Source: Spirochaetia bacterium UBA5763
GTDB lineage: Bacteria; Spirochaetota; UBA4802; UBA5550
Direction of reading: 5' to 3'
DNA length: 64,000 nt
NCBI GenBank assembly: GCA_002418835.1
Contig: DIEX01000034.1
Coordinates: forward strand, 282,182-346,181
Part shown: piece after piece, positions 53,139-61,849 of the stretch
Layout: each line of letters begins with the position of its first letter
Numbering within the stretch: the stretch's first letter is position 1
Position numbers and translations under genes: made by a program
The notes under the pieces: model-generated
Told to the model about the DNA's origin: nothing
Seen by the model: only the letters and a program-made list of their open reading frames with translations
Databases searched by the model: none

Positions 53139-54734
53139 ATGGATAAAAGCACAATAACCGCCCGGCAGAATCTTGAAATCAAAGGGAGCCTTATATTTTT
53201 TATCGGATTTATAGTAATAGCGTTCCTGGCTGCTCTTTTTCAATTTCTGGCCGGACAGACAGCTGCAACAATGGCACCTGCGGCACTACTTAATTCAGTC
53301 ATTATTTTAATTGCGTTTATTATATACAGACGGAAGAAAAGCGGTAATAATACGGAAATTCTCTGCTGGATCGCCGCTCTTCTCGGGCTCGCTTTCAATT
53401 CAATGGCAAGATACATGTATGCTGTCAAGTTTGACTGGCAATACGCTGTAGAAGGATTTCATCTTTCTGCAATAACAATTTCTTTTCTTGTACTCCTTCA
53501 GTTTTTTTACAACAGGAGACTCTATATCGTAATGGCAATACTGCTGTTCGGTGCATGGGTATTATTTCTTGTTCTTGCAGGACAGAACGGTGTTGAGTTC
53601 TATCAGTTTACTTTAAAAGACGGGAAAGTCTTTCATGGTGTAATGATTCTCCGCGAAATTTATTATGTTCTTATTATGATGCTCGTGGCTGTTGCTGTAT
53701 ACTTTAACATCCCGAGTATTGAGGAGTTCGACAGGCGTACAACCAGCCAACAGAAGATTATCCTTGAACAGGCAAAGGCGCAGGCTGAGCTTGCTGAGGA
53801 GATAAATGACAACGTAGGTGAGCTTTTCCAGAGGCTCGAGCACCAGAAGGCAATTCTCGAGGAGTTCAGTGATAAAATGCAGGATCAGGCCTCAACTTTC
53901 GAGGAGATATCTGCGACACTTGAAGAACTGCAGGGTTCCGCTGAAAGCATAGCAACCAGCGCTTCGACTCAGATCAATGAAAACGGTAAAATGGATACCA
54001 TACTGCGGAACCTGAGTGATCTTAAAAAAACCACACGGCTAAGCCTTAATGAAACCAGTTCCGAGATCGGCGTAACAGTGGAAAACTCAAAAGCGGGCAA
54101 GGAGATGCTGGATAAAGTCGAAAAATCCGTTGATGATCTGAATACTCAGAATTCCAGCATCACAGAAACTGTGAACCTTATAACAGATATTGCAGACAGG
54201 ATTAACCTCCTTGCTCTTAACGCCAGTATTGAAGCGGCCCGTGCGGGTGAGCATGGCAGGGGTTTTGCTGTTGTTGCTGATGAAATCGGCAAGCTTGCTG
54301 TTCAGACAGCGGACAGCGTTAAACTTATAGTTTCAATTACAGAACGCAGCAGTAAAACCATGACCGATACCAGAGGTGTAATAAACTCAACCATACCGCT
54401 TATTCTCGGAATGATTGCGAACATGGAGAAGAGTTCCGGAAGCCTCAGGGAGCTTCAGAAAAGTATTGACATGGAGGAGCAGGAGATCTCTGTAATGCTT
54501 TCCCAGATGGATAAAAGTATGACTCTGTCAAAGAATATAGACACAGGGACCGATGAGCAGAAAAGAGCCATTGAAAACACTAATATCGCTCTTGAAAATG
54601 TAAATGAGGCAATTGGCGGTATGGTAAACGGAATTGATGAGATTGTAAACTCCTCCAGAAAAATTATTGAAAATGCGGCAATGCTTAAGGAGAAAGCCGG
54701 GAGTTCAGTTTCCGGTAAAATAGAGTTGACTTGA
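53139..54734 (+). CDS. Methyl-accepting chemotaxis protein with six-helix membrane sensor
   Basis: The N-terminal 200 residues contain about six transmembrane helices and no large periplasmic loop, so it probably senses something within the membrane. No HAMP is evident. The C-terminal half is a coiled-coil signalling domain with the conserved hairpin tip ALNASIEAARAGEHGRGFA and VVADEIGKLA. The ATG at 53139 follows AGGAGCAGATAT; an ATG 15 bases earlier contains the ribosome site. No chemotaxis operon is nearby. Confidence 0.88.
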   Translation: MDKSTITARQNLEIKGSLIFFIGFIVIAFLAALFQFLAGQTAATMAPAALLNSVIILIAFIIYRRKKSGNNTEILCWIAALLGLAFNSMARYMYAVKFDWQYAVEGFHLSAITISFLVLLQFFYNRRLYIVMAILLFGAWVLFLVLAGQNGVEFYQFTLKDGKVFHGVMILREIYYVLIMMLVAVAVYFNIPSIEEFDRRTTSQQKIILEQAKAQAELAEEINDNVGELFQRLEHQKAILEEFSDKMQDQASTFEEISATLEELQGSAESIATSASTQINENGKMDTILRNLSDLKKTTRLSLNETSSEIGVTVENSKAGKEMLDKVEKSVDDLNTQNSSITETVNLITDIADRINLLALNASIEAARAGEHGRGFAVVADEIGKLAVQTADSVKLIVSITERSSKTMTDTRGVINSTIPLILGMIANMEKSSGSLRELQKSIDMEEQEISVMLSQMDKSMTLSKNIDTGTDEQKRAIENTNIALENVNEAIGGMVNGIDEIVNSSRKIIENAAMLKEKAGSSVSGKIELT

Positions 54735-54768
54735 CAGGATCTCTCTGAACAATATCTTTCCGGAATCT

Positions 54769-55275
54769 ATGAATGATAAAAAGATAATATTCTGTCTCAT
54801 TGCTGCCTGTTTTATCCTGTTTTATATTCCGCTTAACAGCGCGGCTGATTCTGAAGGTGAAGGGAGCAGTAATTATTTCAACATTAGAAGGTATTATCTT
54901 AAGTGGGACCAGGGGTTTGAGGGGAGCAAGGGGTATTTTAAAAAGAATCTTTATTCCTTCCTGGTTGAGATGATCGGCCGGGAGATAACAACTGATTATG
55001 ACTATATACCTGAATTTTTTGACAGAACCAGTCATGAATCCAGGTTCAGATCCGGGGAGTGGCTTATTATTACAGGTACAATTACCGGTGAGAATATTAA
55101 GGAGATTGAAGCTTTCAGAAATAAATACGGAAGAAACAGTCAGCCCGGTAAAGGGCTTTTTTCAATTTCAGGGAAAATAAAAAGGTTCAGACTTTCAGAT
55201 TTTTCTGAGAAGAGAAGAGTTTATCTCTACCTGGATGATATGATGATAAAGAATGCTGAAGTTAAGATTGAATAG
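54769..55275 (+). CDS. Exported protein of unknown function
   Basis: A signal peptide (about 25 residues, cut after NSA) leads a 168-residue protein with a charged, mixed alpha/beta body (SGEWLIITGTITGENIKEI, KRRVYLYLDDMMIKN). No family was recognised. It starts 34 bases after the MCP and may be cotranscribed with it; glmS follows 44 bases later. Confidence 0.6.
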   Translation: MNDKKIIFCLIAACFILFYIPLNSAADSEGEGSSNYFNIRRYYLKWDQGFEGSKGYFKKNLYSFLVEMIGREITTDYDYIPEFFDRTSHESRFRSGEWLIITGTITGENIKEIEAFRNKYGRNSQPGKGLFSISGKIKRFRLSDFSEKRRVYLYLDDMMIKNAEVKIE

Positions 55276-55319
55276 TGTGTCAACTTGAATGGTTAGTTTA
55301 TTTTTAAAAGGAGTAAATT

Positions 55320-57152
55320 ATGTGCGGCATTGTAGGGTATGTTGGAAGTAAAAATGCGCCCGAAGTAATTATTAATTCTTTAAAAAGACTTGAATACCGC
55401 GGTTACGATTCTGCGGGAATAACTGTAAACTGCTGCGGTGAGCTTTTTACCCAAAAAAAAGCAGGTAAGATTTCGGCACTTGAATCTATTCTTGATCATG
55501 AAAAAATTCAGGAATGTCATATTGGTATAGGCCATACCAGGTGGGCAACTCATGGTGAGCCTAATGATATAAACGCGCACCCGCATTCAGACTGCGGTAA
55601 TAATCTTGTACTCATCCATAATGGTATTATTGAGAATTATAAAGATATAAAAGAGGTACTGCTGAAGCGGGGACACGTTTTTATAAGTGAAACTGATACA
55701 GAAGTACTGGCTCACCTTATTGAACATTATTGTAATGAACTCCCTCTTCTTGATGCTGTGATACACTCTCTTAAGAGTGTTGAGGGTACTTACGCCATAG
55801 TGGTAATGTCAAAAGAGAATCCCGATCTTCTCATAGCAGCAAGAAAGGGGAGCCCACTGATTCTCGGCGTAGGTGAAAATGAAATGCTTGTAGGTTCTGA
55901 CGTAAGCGCAGTAATCGAGCATACAAAGGATGTCATTTATCTTGAAGAGGGTGAGGTTGTAGTAGTAAAAAAGGACAGCTACAGAATATATGACCTGAAT
56001 AAGAACAATGTAGATAAGAGAATACAGTCAATTGACTGGGATATTGAAACTATCGGGCGCCATGGCTTTGATCATTTCATGCTGAAGGAGATTTTTGAAC
56101 AGCCTGAGACAATCAACAATGCTTTCAGGGGGCGTCTGCTCCTTGATGACGCGAAGGTCAAGCTTGACGGCCTCAGGCTGACAGACGATGAATGCTCAAA
56201 GATTGACAGAATAATATTCATAGCATGCGGGACGTCGTGGCATGCAGGACTTGTTGCAGAGTACCTCATTGAGGAGTATGCCCGTATCCCGGTTGAAGTT
56301 GAATACGCCAGCGAGTTCAGGTATAGAAAACCTGTTCTCCGCAAAGGGGATCTTGTTATAACCATAAGCCAGTCAGGTGAAACTGCTGATACACTTGCAG
56401 CTCTCCGCGAAGCAAAGTCAAAAGGTATCAAAGTTCTCGGGATAACAAATGTTGTGGGGAGTACAATTGCCCGCGAGTCAGATGGAGGTGTCTACATATA
56501 CGCAGGCCCGGAGATCGGTGTTGCGTCAACAAAGGCATTTACCTCACAGATAACAGTAATACTCCTGTTCGCGATTTTTCTCGCCAGAAAAAAGGATATG
56601 TCCTATACTGAGGCAAAAGCAATACTTGATGACCTGGTAAGGCTCCCTGAGCTTGTGAGGAGTGTTCTCTCCACCTGCGAAAGTATCAGAACTATTGCAG
56701 AGCATTATTTTCAGAGTAAAAATTTCCTTTATCTCGGGAGAGGTATAAACTTCCCGGTAGCTCTTGAAGGTGCTCTTAAACTTAAGGAAATTTCATACAT
56801 TCATGCGGAAGGGTACCCGGCAGCGGAGATGAAGCATGGCCCCATTGCTCTTATAGACGAGGAGATGCCCGTTGTTTTTATAGCAACAAAAGATGAAATT
56901 TACAGCAAGGTTATAAGCAACATGCAGGAGGTAAGGGCGCGTAAAGGGAGAATTATCGCCATAGCCACAGAAAATGATGAAGCGATATTAAAATATGCGG
57001 ACCATGTAATCTATATTCCTGATGTTCACAAATCGCTGGTTCCGGTTCTGTCTGTTATCCCTCTGCAGCTTTTATCATATTATATAGCTGTACTTAGGGG
57101 CTGTGACGTTGACCAGCCGCGAAACCTTGCAAAAAGCGTAACCGTGGAATAA
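55320..57152 (+). CDS. glmS: Glucosamine-fructose-6-phosphate aminotransferase
   Basis: GlmS makes glucosamine 6-phosphate for peptidoglycan and lipid A. Cys2 (MCGIVGYVG) is the glutaminase nucleophile, with HTRWATHG and HNGIIENY further on. Two SIS isomerase domains follow (about 290-420 and 460-600), with ACGTSWHAG, SQSGETADTLAAL and AEGYPAAEMKHGPIALI. The C-terminus ends in NLAKSVTVE as usual. The ATG follows AAAGGAGTAAAT. The 44-base leader is too short for a glmS ribozyme. Confidence 0.97.
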   Translation: MCGIVGYVGSKNAPEVIINSLKRLEYRGYDSAGITVNCCGELFTQKKAGKISALESILDHEKIQECHIGIGHTRWATHGEPNDINAHPHSDCGNNLVLIHNGIIENYKDIKEVLLKRGHVFISETDTEVLAHLIEHYCNELPLLDAVIHSLKSVEGTYAIVVMSKENPDLLIAARKGSPLILGVGENEMLVGSDVSAVIEHTKDVIYLEEGEVVVVKKDSYRIYDLNKNNVDKRIQSIDWDIETIGRHGFDHFMLKEIFEQPETINNAFRGRLLLDDAKVKLDGLRLTDDECSKIDRIIFIACGTSWHAGLVAEYLIEEYARIPVEVEYASEFRYRKPVLRKGDLVITISQSGETADTLAALREAKSKGIKVLGITNVVGSTIARESDGGVYIYAGPEIGVASTKAFTSQITVILLFAIFLARKKDMSYTEAKAILDDLVRLPELVRSVLSTCESIRTIAEHYFQSKNFLYLGRGINFPVALEGALKLKEISYIHAEGYPAAEMKHGPIALIDEEMPVVFIATKDEIYSKVISNMQEVRARKGRIIAIATENDEAILKYADHVIYIPDVHKSLVPVLSVIPLQLLSYYIAVLRGCDVDQPRNLAKSVTVE

Positions 57153-57167
57153 CAATTGATTTTGAAA

Positions 57168-57274
57168 TGTCATGCCGGTTTGACGTAGTCAATACCGGCA
57201 TCTTATAGAAAAGGTCTTTTGCTTCTCCCTGAAGATCCCGGTATTCTCACTTACGTTCGAAACCGGGATGACAT
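57168..57274. repeat. Composite palindromic repeat, reverse orientation
   Basis: Begins ATGTCATGCCGGTTTGACG and ends CGAAACCGGGATGACAT, so the two half-types are in the opposite order compared with the copies at 50275 and 52260. It starts 16 bases after the glmS stop and may act as its 3' stem. No coding frame is inside. Confidence 0.65.
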
Positions 57275-57332
57275 TTTAAGATTCTTAGAATAAACGCCCC
57301 GGAAGGTTTTTTGTATATTCTGATATTTATTA

Positions 57333-57361
57333 TTGACACTTACAGGTCACTAATATACATT
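57333..57361 (+). promoter_or_regulatory. Candidate promoter for the VOC gene
   Basis: TTGACA is followed after 17 bases by TACATT, a four of six match to the -10 consensus, 50 bases before the ATG. A weaker TATACA at shorter spacing is also present. Confidence 0.4.
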
Positions 57362-57410
57362 CATTTTATTAACAGATTTTTTATTTTGAACAGTTGATAA
57401 TGAGGTTAAA

Positions 57411-57782
57411 ATGATTGTTATAGAAAGCGTAAATCATATAGGGATTACTGTTTCCGACCTTGAAAACTCTATCAGATTTTATAAAGATCTTTTTGATTTT
57501 GATGTGATTGAGAATATCAGTAATTCCGGACAGGCTTTCCTTAAAATGGGAGACATTCTCCTCTCTTTAGTTGAGGTAAAGGGATACAAAAACAGCAAAG
57601 ATTCAAAAAGCTGCGTATCTTTCTATGTTGATGAAGAGGATTTTCAGGATGCCATTGATGAGATAGGTGAGATGGAGCTTGAAGTAGTAACCGGCCCTGA
57701 AAATATCAGAAAAGGTGAAAGAGTTGTTTTCGCAGATCCTGACGGAAACCTTATCGAACTATCTTATCCTAAAATTGACTGA
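57411..57782 (+). CDS. VOC-family glyoxalase-like protein
   Basis: The paired beta-alpha-beta fold of the vicinal oxygen chelate family is clear: VNHIGITVSDLENSIRFYKD, then FADPDGNLIELSYP. Metal ligands visible are His9, Glu55 and Glu116; the third usual histidine position (SKSCVSFYV) is Cys or Val. It could be a lyase, epimerase or binding protein; the substrate is unknown. A terminator follows. Confidence 0.8.
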   Translation: MIVIESVNHIGITVSDLENSIRFYKDLFDFDVIENISNSGQAFLKMGDILLSLVEVKGYKNSKDSKSCVSFYVDEEDFQDAIDEIGEMELEVVTGPENIRKGERVVFADPDGNLIELSYPKID

Positions 57783-57810
57783 AATTGATAAGTTATTATG
57801 TTCTGTTGTG

Positions 57811-57838
57811 CGGCTGCTGTAAAATGCAGCCTTTTTTA
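57811..57838 (+). terminator. Intrinsic terminator after the VOC gene
   Basis: GGCTGC and GCAGCC form a short perfect stem with an eight-base loop, followed by six T. Spacing from the stop is 29 bases. Confidence 0.75.
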
Positions 57839-57996
57839 TTACCATAAGACAGTTATAACCTGTTCAAATCGCTTATCCATGTTAACAAGTAACTGTTTTA
57901 TCTGTTCCCGCTGATTTTTAAGCTCCTCCTCAATACGGACTATTCTCCCCTGATATCTATCTCTATATCACGGGCAGACTGCTTCTGCTTTCCCCG
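57839..57996 (-). pseudogene. Frameshifted coiled-coil gene remnant
   Basis: On the minus strand, one frame reads RGKQKQSARDIEIDIRGE and stops; a second frame overlaps it and reads IVRIEEELKNQREQIKQLL, then NMDKRFEQV, ending in TAA. Joined by a one-base shift, they would make a charged coiled-coil like small C-terminal tails of nuclease-like or DUF-type proteins seen in many bacteria (recalled, not searched). No start or full domain is present. The remainder of the gap to 58130 is AT-rich. Confidence 0.4.
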
Positions 57997-58130
57997 GTTT
58001 TGAATTTTTTTTTAGTTTTACTGTTTTTTTATTAACAGGTTCCCTGGCACCATGTATCAGGTACATGAGAATTTATTATATAAAACAGAGCTGTCGAAAT
58101 ATATAAATAATCATGCAAAGCGGGATTAAA

Positions 58131-58754
58131 ATGGAACTTAGAGAAATTTTCAGAAAGATAAGAGTTATCCCTGTATCTGTTTTTGAAGATACTGCCTCCG
58201 CACTTAAAACAGCGGAACTTCTTGTTAAACATAAAGTAGATGTTATCGAGATCACTCTGCGTACAGAGAGTGCCTTTGACTGTATAGCGGCGATAAAAAA
58301 AGAATTCCCTGCGCTGACCATAGGTGCCGGAAGTGTCCTCAGCAGGGATGCCCTCAGGAGATCTGTAGATTCAGGGGCAATCTTTGCTGTTGCGCCATGC
58401 CTTGATGAAGATATTGCAGCATACGCGGCAGAGATGAAAATTCCCTTTATACCTGGAGTTTCAACTTCCACTGAACTTAACAGGGCGCTTAAATACTCCG
58501 GAATGATTAAAATCTTCCCGGCTAATGCTCTCGGTGGAACGGATTACCTTAATTCTGTCACCGCGCCCTTCAGGATGCTTAAATTTGATCTTATCCCCAC
58601 AGGTGGAATAGATAATAAAAACTATATGGAATACCTGGAGTGTGAAAAAGTTCTTGCCTGCGGGGTCACTTATCCCGTAGCTGAAAAACTGCTTAAGCAG
58701 AAGGATTATGTTTCTATCGAGAAAAGGATCATGGAATTATATGGAGAAATATAG
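58131..58754 (+). CDS. eda: KDPG/KHG aldolase family protein
   Basis: This class I aldolase normally splits 2-keto-3-deoxy-6-phosphogluconate in the Entner-Doudoroff pathway. Glu40 (EITLRT) and the Schiff-base Lys127 (IKIFPANALGG) are present, with IGAGSVL and IPTGGI phosphate loops. The ATG at 58131 follows GGGATTAAA; an ATG 18 bases upstream is poorer. No edd or sugar gene is nearby, so the true substrate may differ. The methyltransferase gene follows after three bases. Confidence 0.88.
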   Translation: MELREIFRKIRVIPVSVFEDTASALKTAELLVKHKVDVIEITLRTESAFDCIAAIKKEFPALTIGAGSVLSRDALRRSVDSGAIFAVAPCLDEDIAAYAAEMKIPFIPGVSTSTELNRALKYSGMIKIFPANALGGTDYLNSVTAPFRMLKFDLIPTGGIDNKNYMEYLECEKVLACGVTYPVAEKLLKQKDYVSIEKRIMELYGEI

Positions 58755-58757
58755 GGG

Positions 58758-59723
58758 ATGCCTGCGGATAAATTTGAATCACTTTTAAAAATCGCAGTTG
58801 AAAAAAGAGCTCTTCTTTTTGGCGATTCACGCACTGACTGTTTCAGGCTTTTCAACGGTGATGGTGACGGTCTGGACGGGCTAACCATAGATTACTATGC
58901 AGGGCATATCCTCGTACAGTATTTCAGTGATGCCGTTTTATCCATGCTTGATAATATCATTAAAAGTATCACGGCAGTGAGCAGCTCTTTCCACTCAGCG
59001 CAAAAATCTGTTCTGGTTAAGGACCGCAGGGTTATAGCCGGTTCGGCAGACCGGAACTCTCTATGGAAAAGCCGTATTGTTGATGGGGATTATAGTGAGG
59101 AGAGGGGAGTTGTTGTCCGCCAGAACAATACTCTGGCAAAGGTTGATCTTGTAAACGGGCAGAATACAGGGATTTTTCTTGATATGAGAGAGATCAGGGG
59201 TAAACTTGAGGAATTTTATCCCGTAAGCGGCATTAAATCAATGATAAATCTTTTCAGTTATACCGGACTTTTTTCCGTTCATGCATTGCAGAATAGTATT
59301 CCCCATGCTGTAAATGTTGATCTTTCAAAAGGTGTTTTAAAGAGAGCCGGAATTAATTATAAACTTAACGGCCTTGCTGTTGATGACAGGGATTTTCTTT
59401 ATGGGGATTCCATGGAGTGGATAAAGATATTCGCAAAAAAGGGGGAGGTGTTTAATTTCGGAGTTTTTGATCCTCCAACCTTTGCCAGAAACAGGAAGAG
59501 GAATTTTTCTGTAAAAAAGGATTATTACGATTCGCTAAAAAAACTGGAAAAGATAATTCCAGGCGGTTATGCCCTCACTTCAATAAATTCTTATTCAGTA
59601 TCACTTGCGGAATACCAATCCTGCCACCCGGAAAACTGGGAATTGTTAATGTTCGGCAATGAATCAGCCGATTTTATAAACAGGGGAAATCCATATCTGA
59701 AAACGGGTTTATGGAAAATCTGA
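58758..59723 (+). CDS. RlmI-like class I SAM-dependent methyltransferase
   Basis: An N-terminal EEHEE-type domain (RLFNGDGDGLDGLTIDYY) precedes a Rossmann methyltransferase: GIFLDMREIRGKL, NLFSYTGLFSVHAL (cofactor-binding motif I), VNVDLSKG and the DPPTF active motif. The PUA domain of RlmI is absent. The likely target is a cytosine of 23S rRNA, though this is inferred. It is probably cotranscribed with the aldolase. Confidence 0.82.
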   Translation: MPADKFESLLKIAVEKRALLFGDSRTDCFRLFNGDGDGLDGLTIDYYAGHILVQYFSDAVLSMLDNIIKSITAVSSSFHSAQKSVLVKDRRVIAGSADRNSLWKSRIVDGDYSEERGVVVRQNNTLAKVDLVNGQNTGIFLDMREIRGKLEEFYPVSGIKSMINLFSYTGLFSVHALQNSIPHAVNVDLSKGVLKRAGINYKLNGLAVDDRDFLYGDSMEWIKIFAKKGEVFNFGVFDPPTFARNRKRNFSVKKDYYDSLKKLEKIIPGGYALTSINSYSVSLAEYQSCHPENWELLMFGNESADFINRGNPYLKTGLWKI

Positions 59724-59753
59724 AGCTGAGATTTTGTGCTGTATGAAAATATC

Positions 59754-59784
59754 TTGACATCGGCCTTCAGTTCTTCAGTAAATT
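59754..59784 (+). promoter_or_regulatory. Weak candidate promoter
   Basis: TTGACA is followed after 19 bases by TAAATT, 56 bases before the ATG of the acidic membrane protein. The spacing is long, so this is tentative. Confidence 0.35.
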
Positions 59785-59840
59785 ATTGCGGTAAAACCTT
59801 CAGATTTTGTGAATCCTCAGCCATAACCAGGGGAAATATA

Positions 59841-60635
59841 ATGATATATCTTGCAGTATTGCTGGTGTTGACTGGATTGCTGATTGTTCTGGTGGCCCTT
59901 TTCTCTGAAAAGGGGAGAGTACATTCTGCTGAAACAGCTGATTTTACGGAGAGATCCTTTTCCGGTTCTGAAATCAGAGGGGGGCTGAATCCTGAAGATA
60001 TCGATATAATTATCCCTGAAAGGATAAACCATACTGCATCTCAATCTCCGGTAATCCGGCCTGATGAAGAAGATATTTTTATTAGCTTTAATAAAGATGA
60101 TGAAATCGGGGGAGATGATGATTTCATCCCCAAAGAGAAACAGGAGGAGAGGCTTGATGAATGGGGGCTCACTGAGCCTGATCAGGATGATATAATCCCG
60201 GACAGCGGGCCGCTGGATGAGCCGGGTGATTCAGTATTTTCTGAGCTTGAAGATGAACTCCCGGCTGATGATGAGTCAGATATTGTTTCTGCAGCGGATT
60301 CCGGAGTATATGCAGTTCTCTTTGATGATAAATCGAATCTTATTGATTATGATTCAGGGATTACAAACATAGAACCCTCAGTTCCGGCATTAAAAAGTAT
60401 TAAAAGAATAGGGAGAGGAAAAGTTCAGGTTGACGATGACGGTGTCAGCTTTTATATGGATGATAAATTCTACAGGTTTGACTTCCATAAGCTATATGAT
60501 GTGTGGAGCGGCCCCGGTTTTGTGGCGCTCCCTCTTAAAGGGGGGAGTTCGGTTAAGCTTTTTATGATTGAAGGAGCGCCGGACTTTCCTGACAGGGTTG
60601 AAGTTAATTATCAGGAATATATAAAAGGGATTTAA
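59841..60635 (+). CDS. Single-span membrane protein with acidic linker
   Basis: The N-terminal transmembrane helix (about 2-20) is followed by about 140 residues rich in Asp and Glu, probably disordered, and then a folded C-terminal domain (about 175-265) containing GVSFYMDDKFYRFDFHKLYD and VALPLKGGSSVKLFM. No family was recognised. The ATG at 59841 follows AGGGGAAATATA; an upstream GTG frame is unlikely. It shares a TAATG overlap with the TPR gene after it. Confidence 0.6.
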   Translation: MIYLAVLLVLTGLLIVLVALFSEKGRVHSAETADFTERSFSGSEIRGGLNPEDIDIIIPERINHTASQSPVIRPDEEDIFISFNKDDEIGGDDDFIPKEKQEERLDEWGLTEPDQDDIIPDSGPLDEPGDSVFSELEDELPADDESDIVSAADSGVYAVLFDDKSNLIDYDSGITNIEPSVPALKSIKRIGRGKVQVDDDGVSFYMDDKFYRFDFHKLYDVWSGPGFVALPLKGGSSVKLFMIEGAPDFPDRVEVNYQEYIKGI

Positions 60636-61636
60636 TGTACTACAGGTATAAAACAAGAAAAAAAGACAGAACATATCTTAAGGTTATCTTTTATTTAATT
60701 ATAGCCGGAGTTGTTTCCTATACTCTTTATCATTATAAAAATCATCTTATGTTCTGGAGAATTTCCCACAACAGGATTGTTTCGGAAATTTATTCTGTAT
60801 CAGGGATAGCAGATCCGCAGAAACGTTTTGAAAAACTGAAAAAACTCAAGTCTGACCTTGAATCATACAGAGATGAAAATGAAATGGAGCCTGAATCCTA
60901 TCTTTTTCTCGCCAGGATATATTACGGTCTCGGTATGTCAGGCATGGATAATGATTTTACGGATATATATCTCAAGGAATCCGGTATAAAATTATCCCCG
61001 GAATCCCTGAAATATCTCACTGAATCTATAAAGAATTCCCGGAAAGCCATAGCGCTGCTTGACGGTAAAGAGATAGCAATCGATGATATTTTTATATTGG
61101 CTGAAGCCAGTTATTTTACCGGCTATTATGACGGCAATGGTATTTATGACATGCTCAAATCTTATGCAGGTGGAGGTGACGGGGTATCATCTGCTAATGC
61201 AAGATTTTTTTCGATAATATGCATTAATTCGGGGAAGGTTGAGGAGGGGCTTGCATTTCTTCAGTCAAAGGGTGATGTGGAAAACAGTGTGAAGGGCAAA
61301 CTGCTCTGGGCCAGGGCTCTCAGGGAGGCCATGAAAAACACTGAAGCTATTATCGCTTTTCAGAAAATATTAAAAACATCTGAAGATTCAGTAAGTCAGA
61401 AAATCGCTTATTTAAATCTCGGCAGGATTTATTATGACCAGCATTTATACAAAGAGTCTGTGGAGCAGTACACTGCTGCACTGGCGCTGGAAGATGATAT
61501 TAACGGCAGGTTGTGGCTCGGTAAAAATTATATAGCGCTGGGTGAAAAAGATAAGGCAAAATCTGTACTGGGCGATGTGCTCAACACAGACAGCTCTAAT
61601 GAAGAAGCAAAAAAACTCCTTGGCATGATTCAGTGA
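60635..61636 (+). CDS. Membrane-anchored TPR protein
   Basis: A basic start (YRYKTRKKDRTYLK) precedes one transmembrane helix (about 16-33), then TPR-like helices throughout, clearest at the end (IAYLNLGRIYYDQHLYKESV, LGKNYIALGEKDKAKSVL). The repeats should lie in the periplasm. It is translationally coupled to the acidic protein gene and lies 213 bases before mreB, so a link to cell shape or envelope assembly is possible but unproven. Confidence 0.65.
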   Translation: MYYRYKTRKKDRTYLKVIFYLIIAGVVSYTLYHYKNHLMFWRISHNRIVSEIYSVSGIADPQKRFEKLKKLKSDLESYRDENEMEPESYLFLARIYYGLGMSGMDNDFTDIYLKESGIKLSPESLKYLTESIKNSRKAIALLDGKEIAIDDIFILAEASYFTGYYDGNGIYDMLKSYAGGGDGVSSANARFFSIICINSGKVEEGLAFLQSKGDVENSVKGKLLWARALREAMKNTEAIIAFQKILKTSEDSVSQKIAYLNLGRIYYDQHLYKESVEQYTAALALEDDINGRLWLGKNYIALGEKDKAKSVLGDVLNTDSSNEEAKKLLGMIQ

Positions 61637-61849
61637 GCCGGGGTAAAATATTTTTTTTAACAAACATGACTCATACTCTGTTTTGTATGATAAACGCTTG
61701 ACAAAATCGGGGCTTTAACAAAATTCTTTTATAAAGAATTATGTCATATCTATTTTATGATAATTGATTATTGCCTCTGTAATACCGCGGCTGAAACTGT
61801 TCGGCTTCCGGAATGACAAATTGAAATAATATCAGGGAGATTATAAACT

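Noticed and set aside
55276..55319. glmS ribozyme
   Set aside because: The leader between the preceding stop and the glmS ATG is only 44 bases, too short for the ribozyme, and no matching fold was seen.
61698..61735. Promoter for mreB from TTGACA and TATAAA
   Set aside because: The two boxes are 26 bases apart, too far for a sigma70-type promoter.
61741..61818. Fifth composite repeat upstream of mreB
   Set aside because: Only the short pieces ATGTCAT and CGGAATGACA match; the middle does not align, so it is at most a decayed half.
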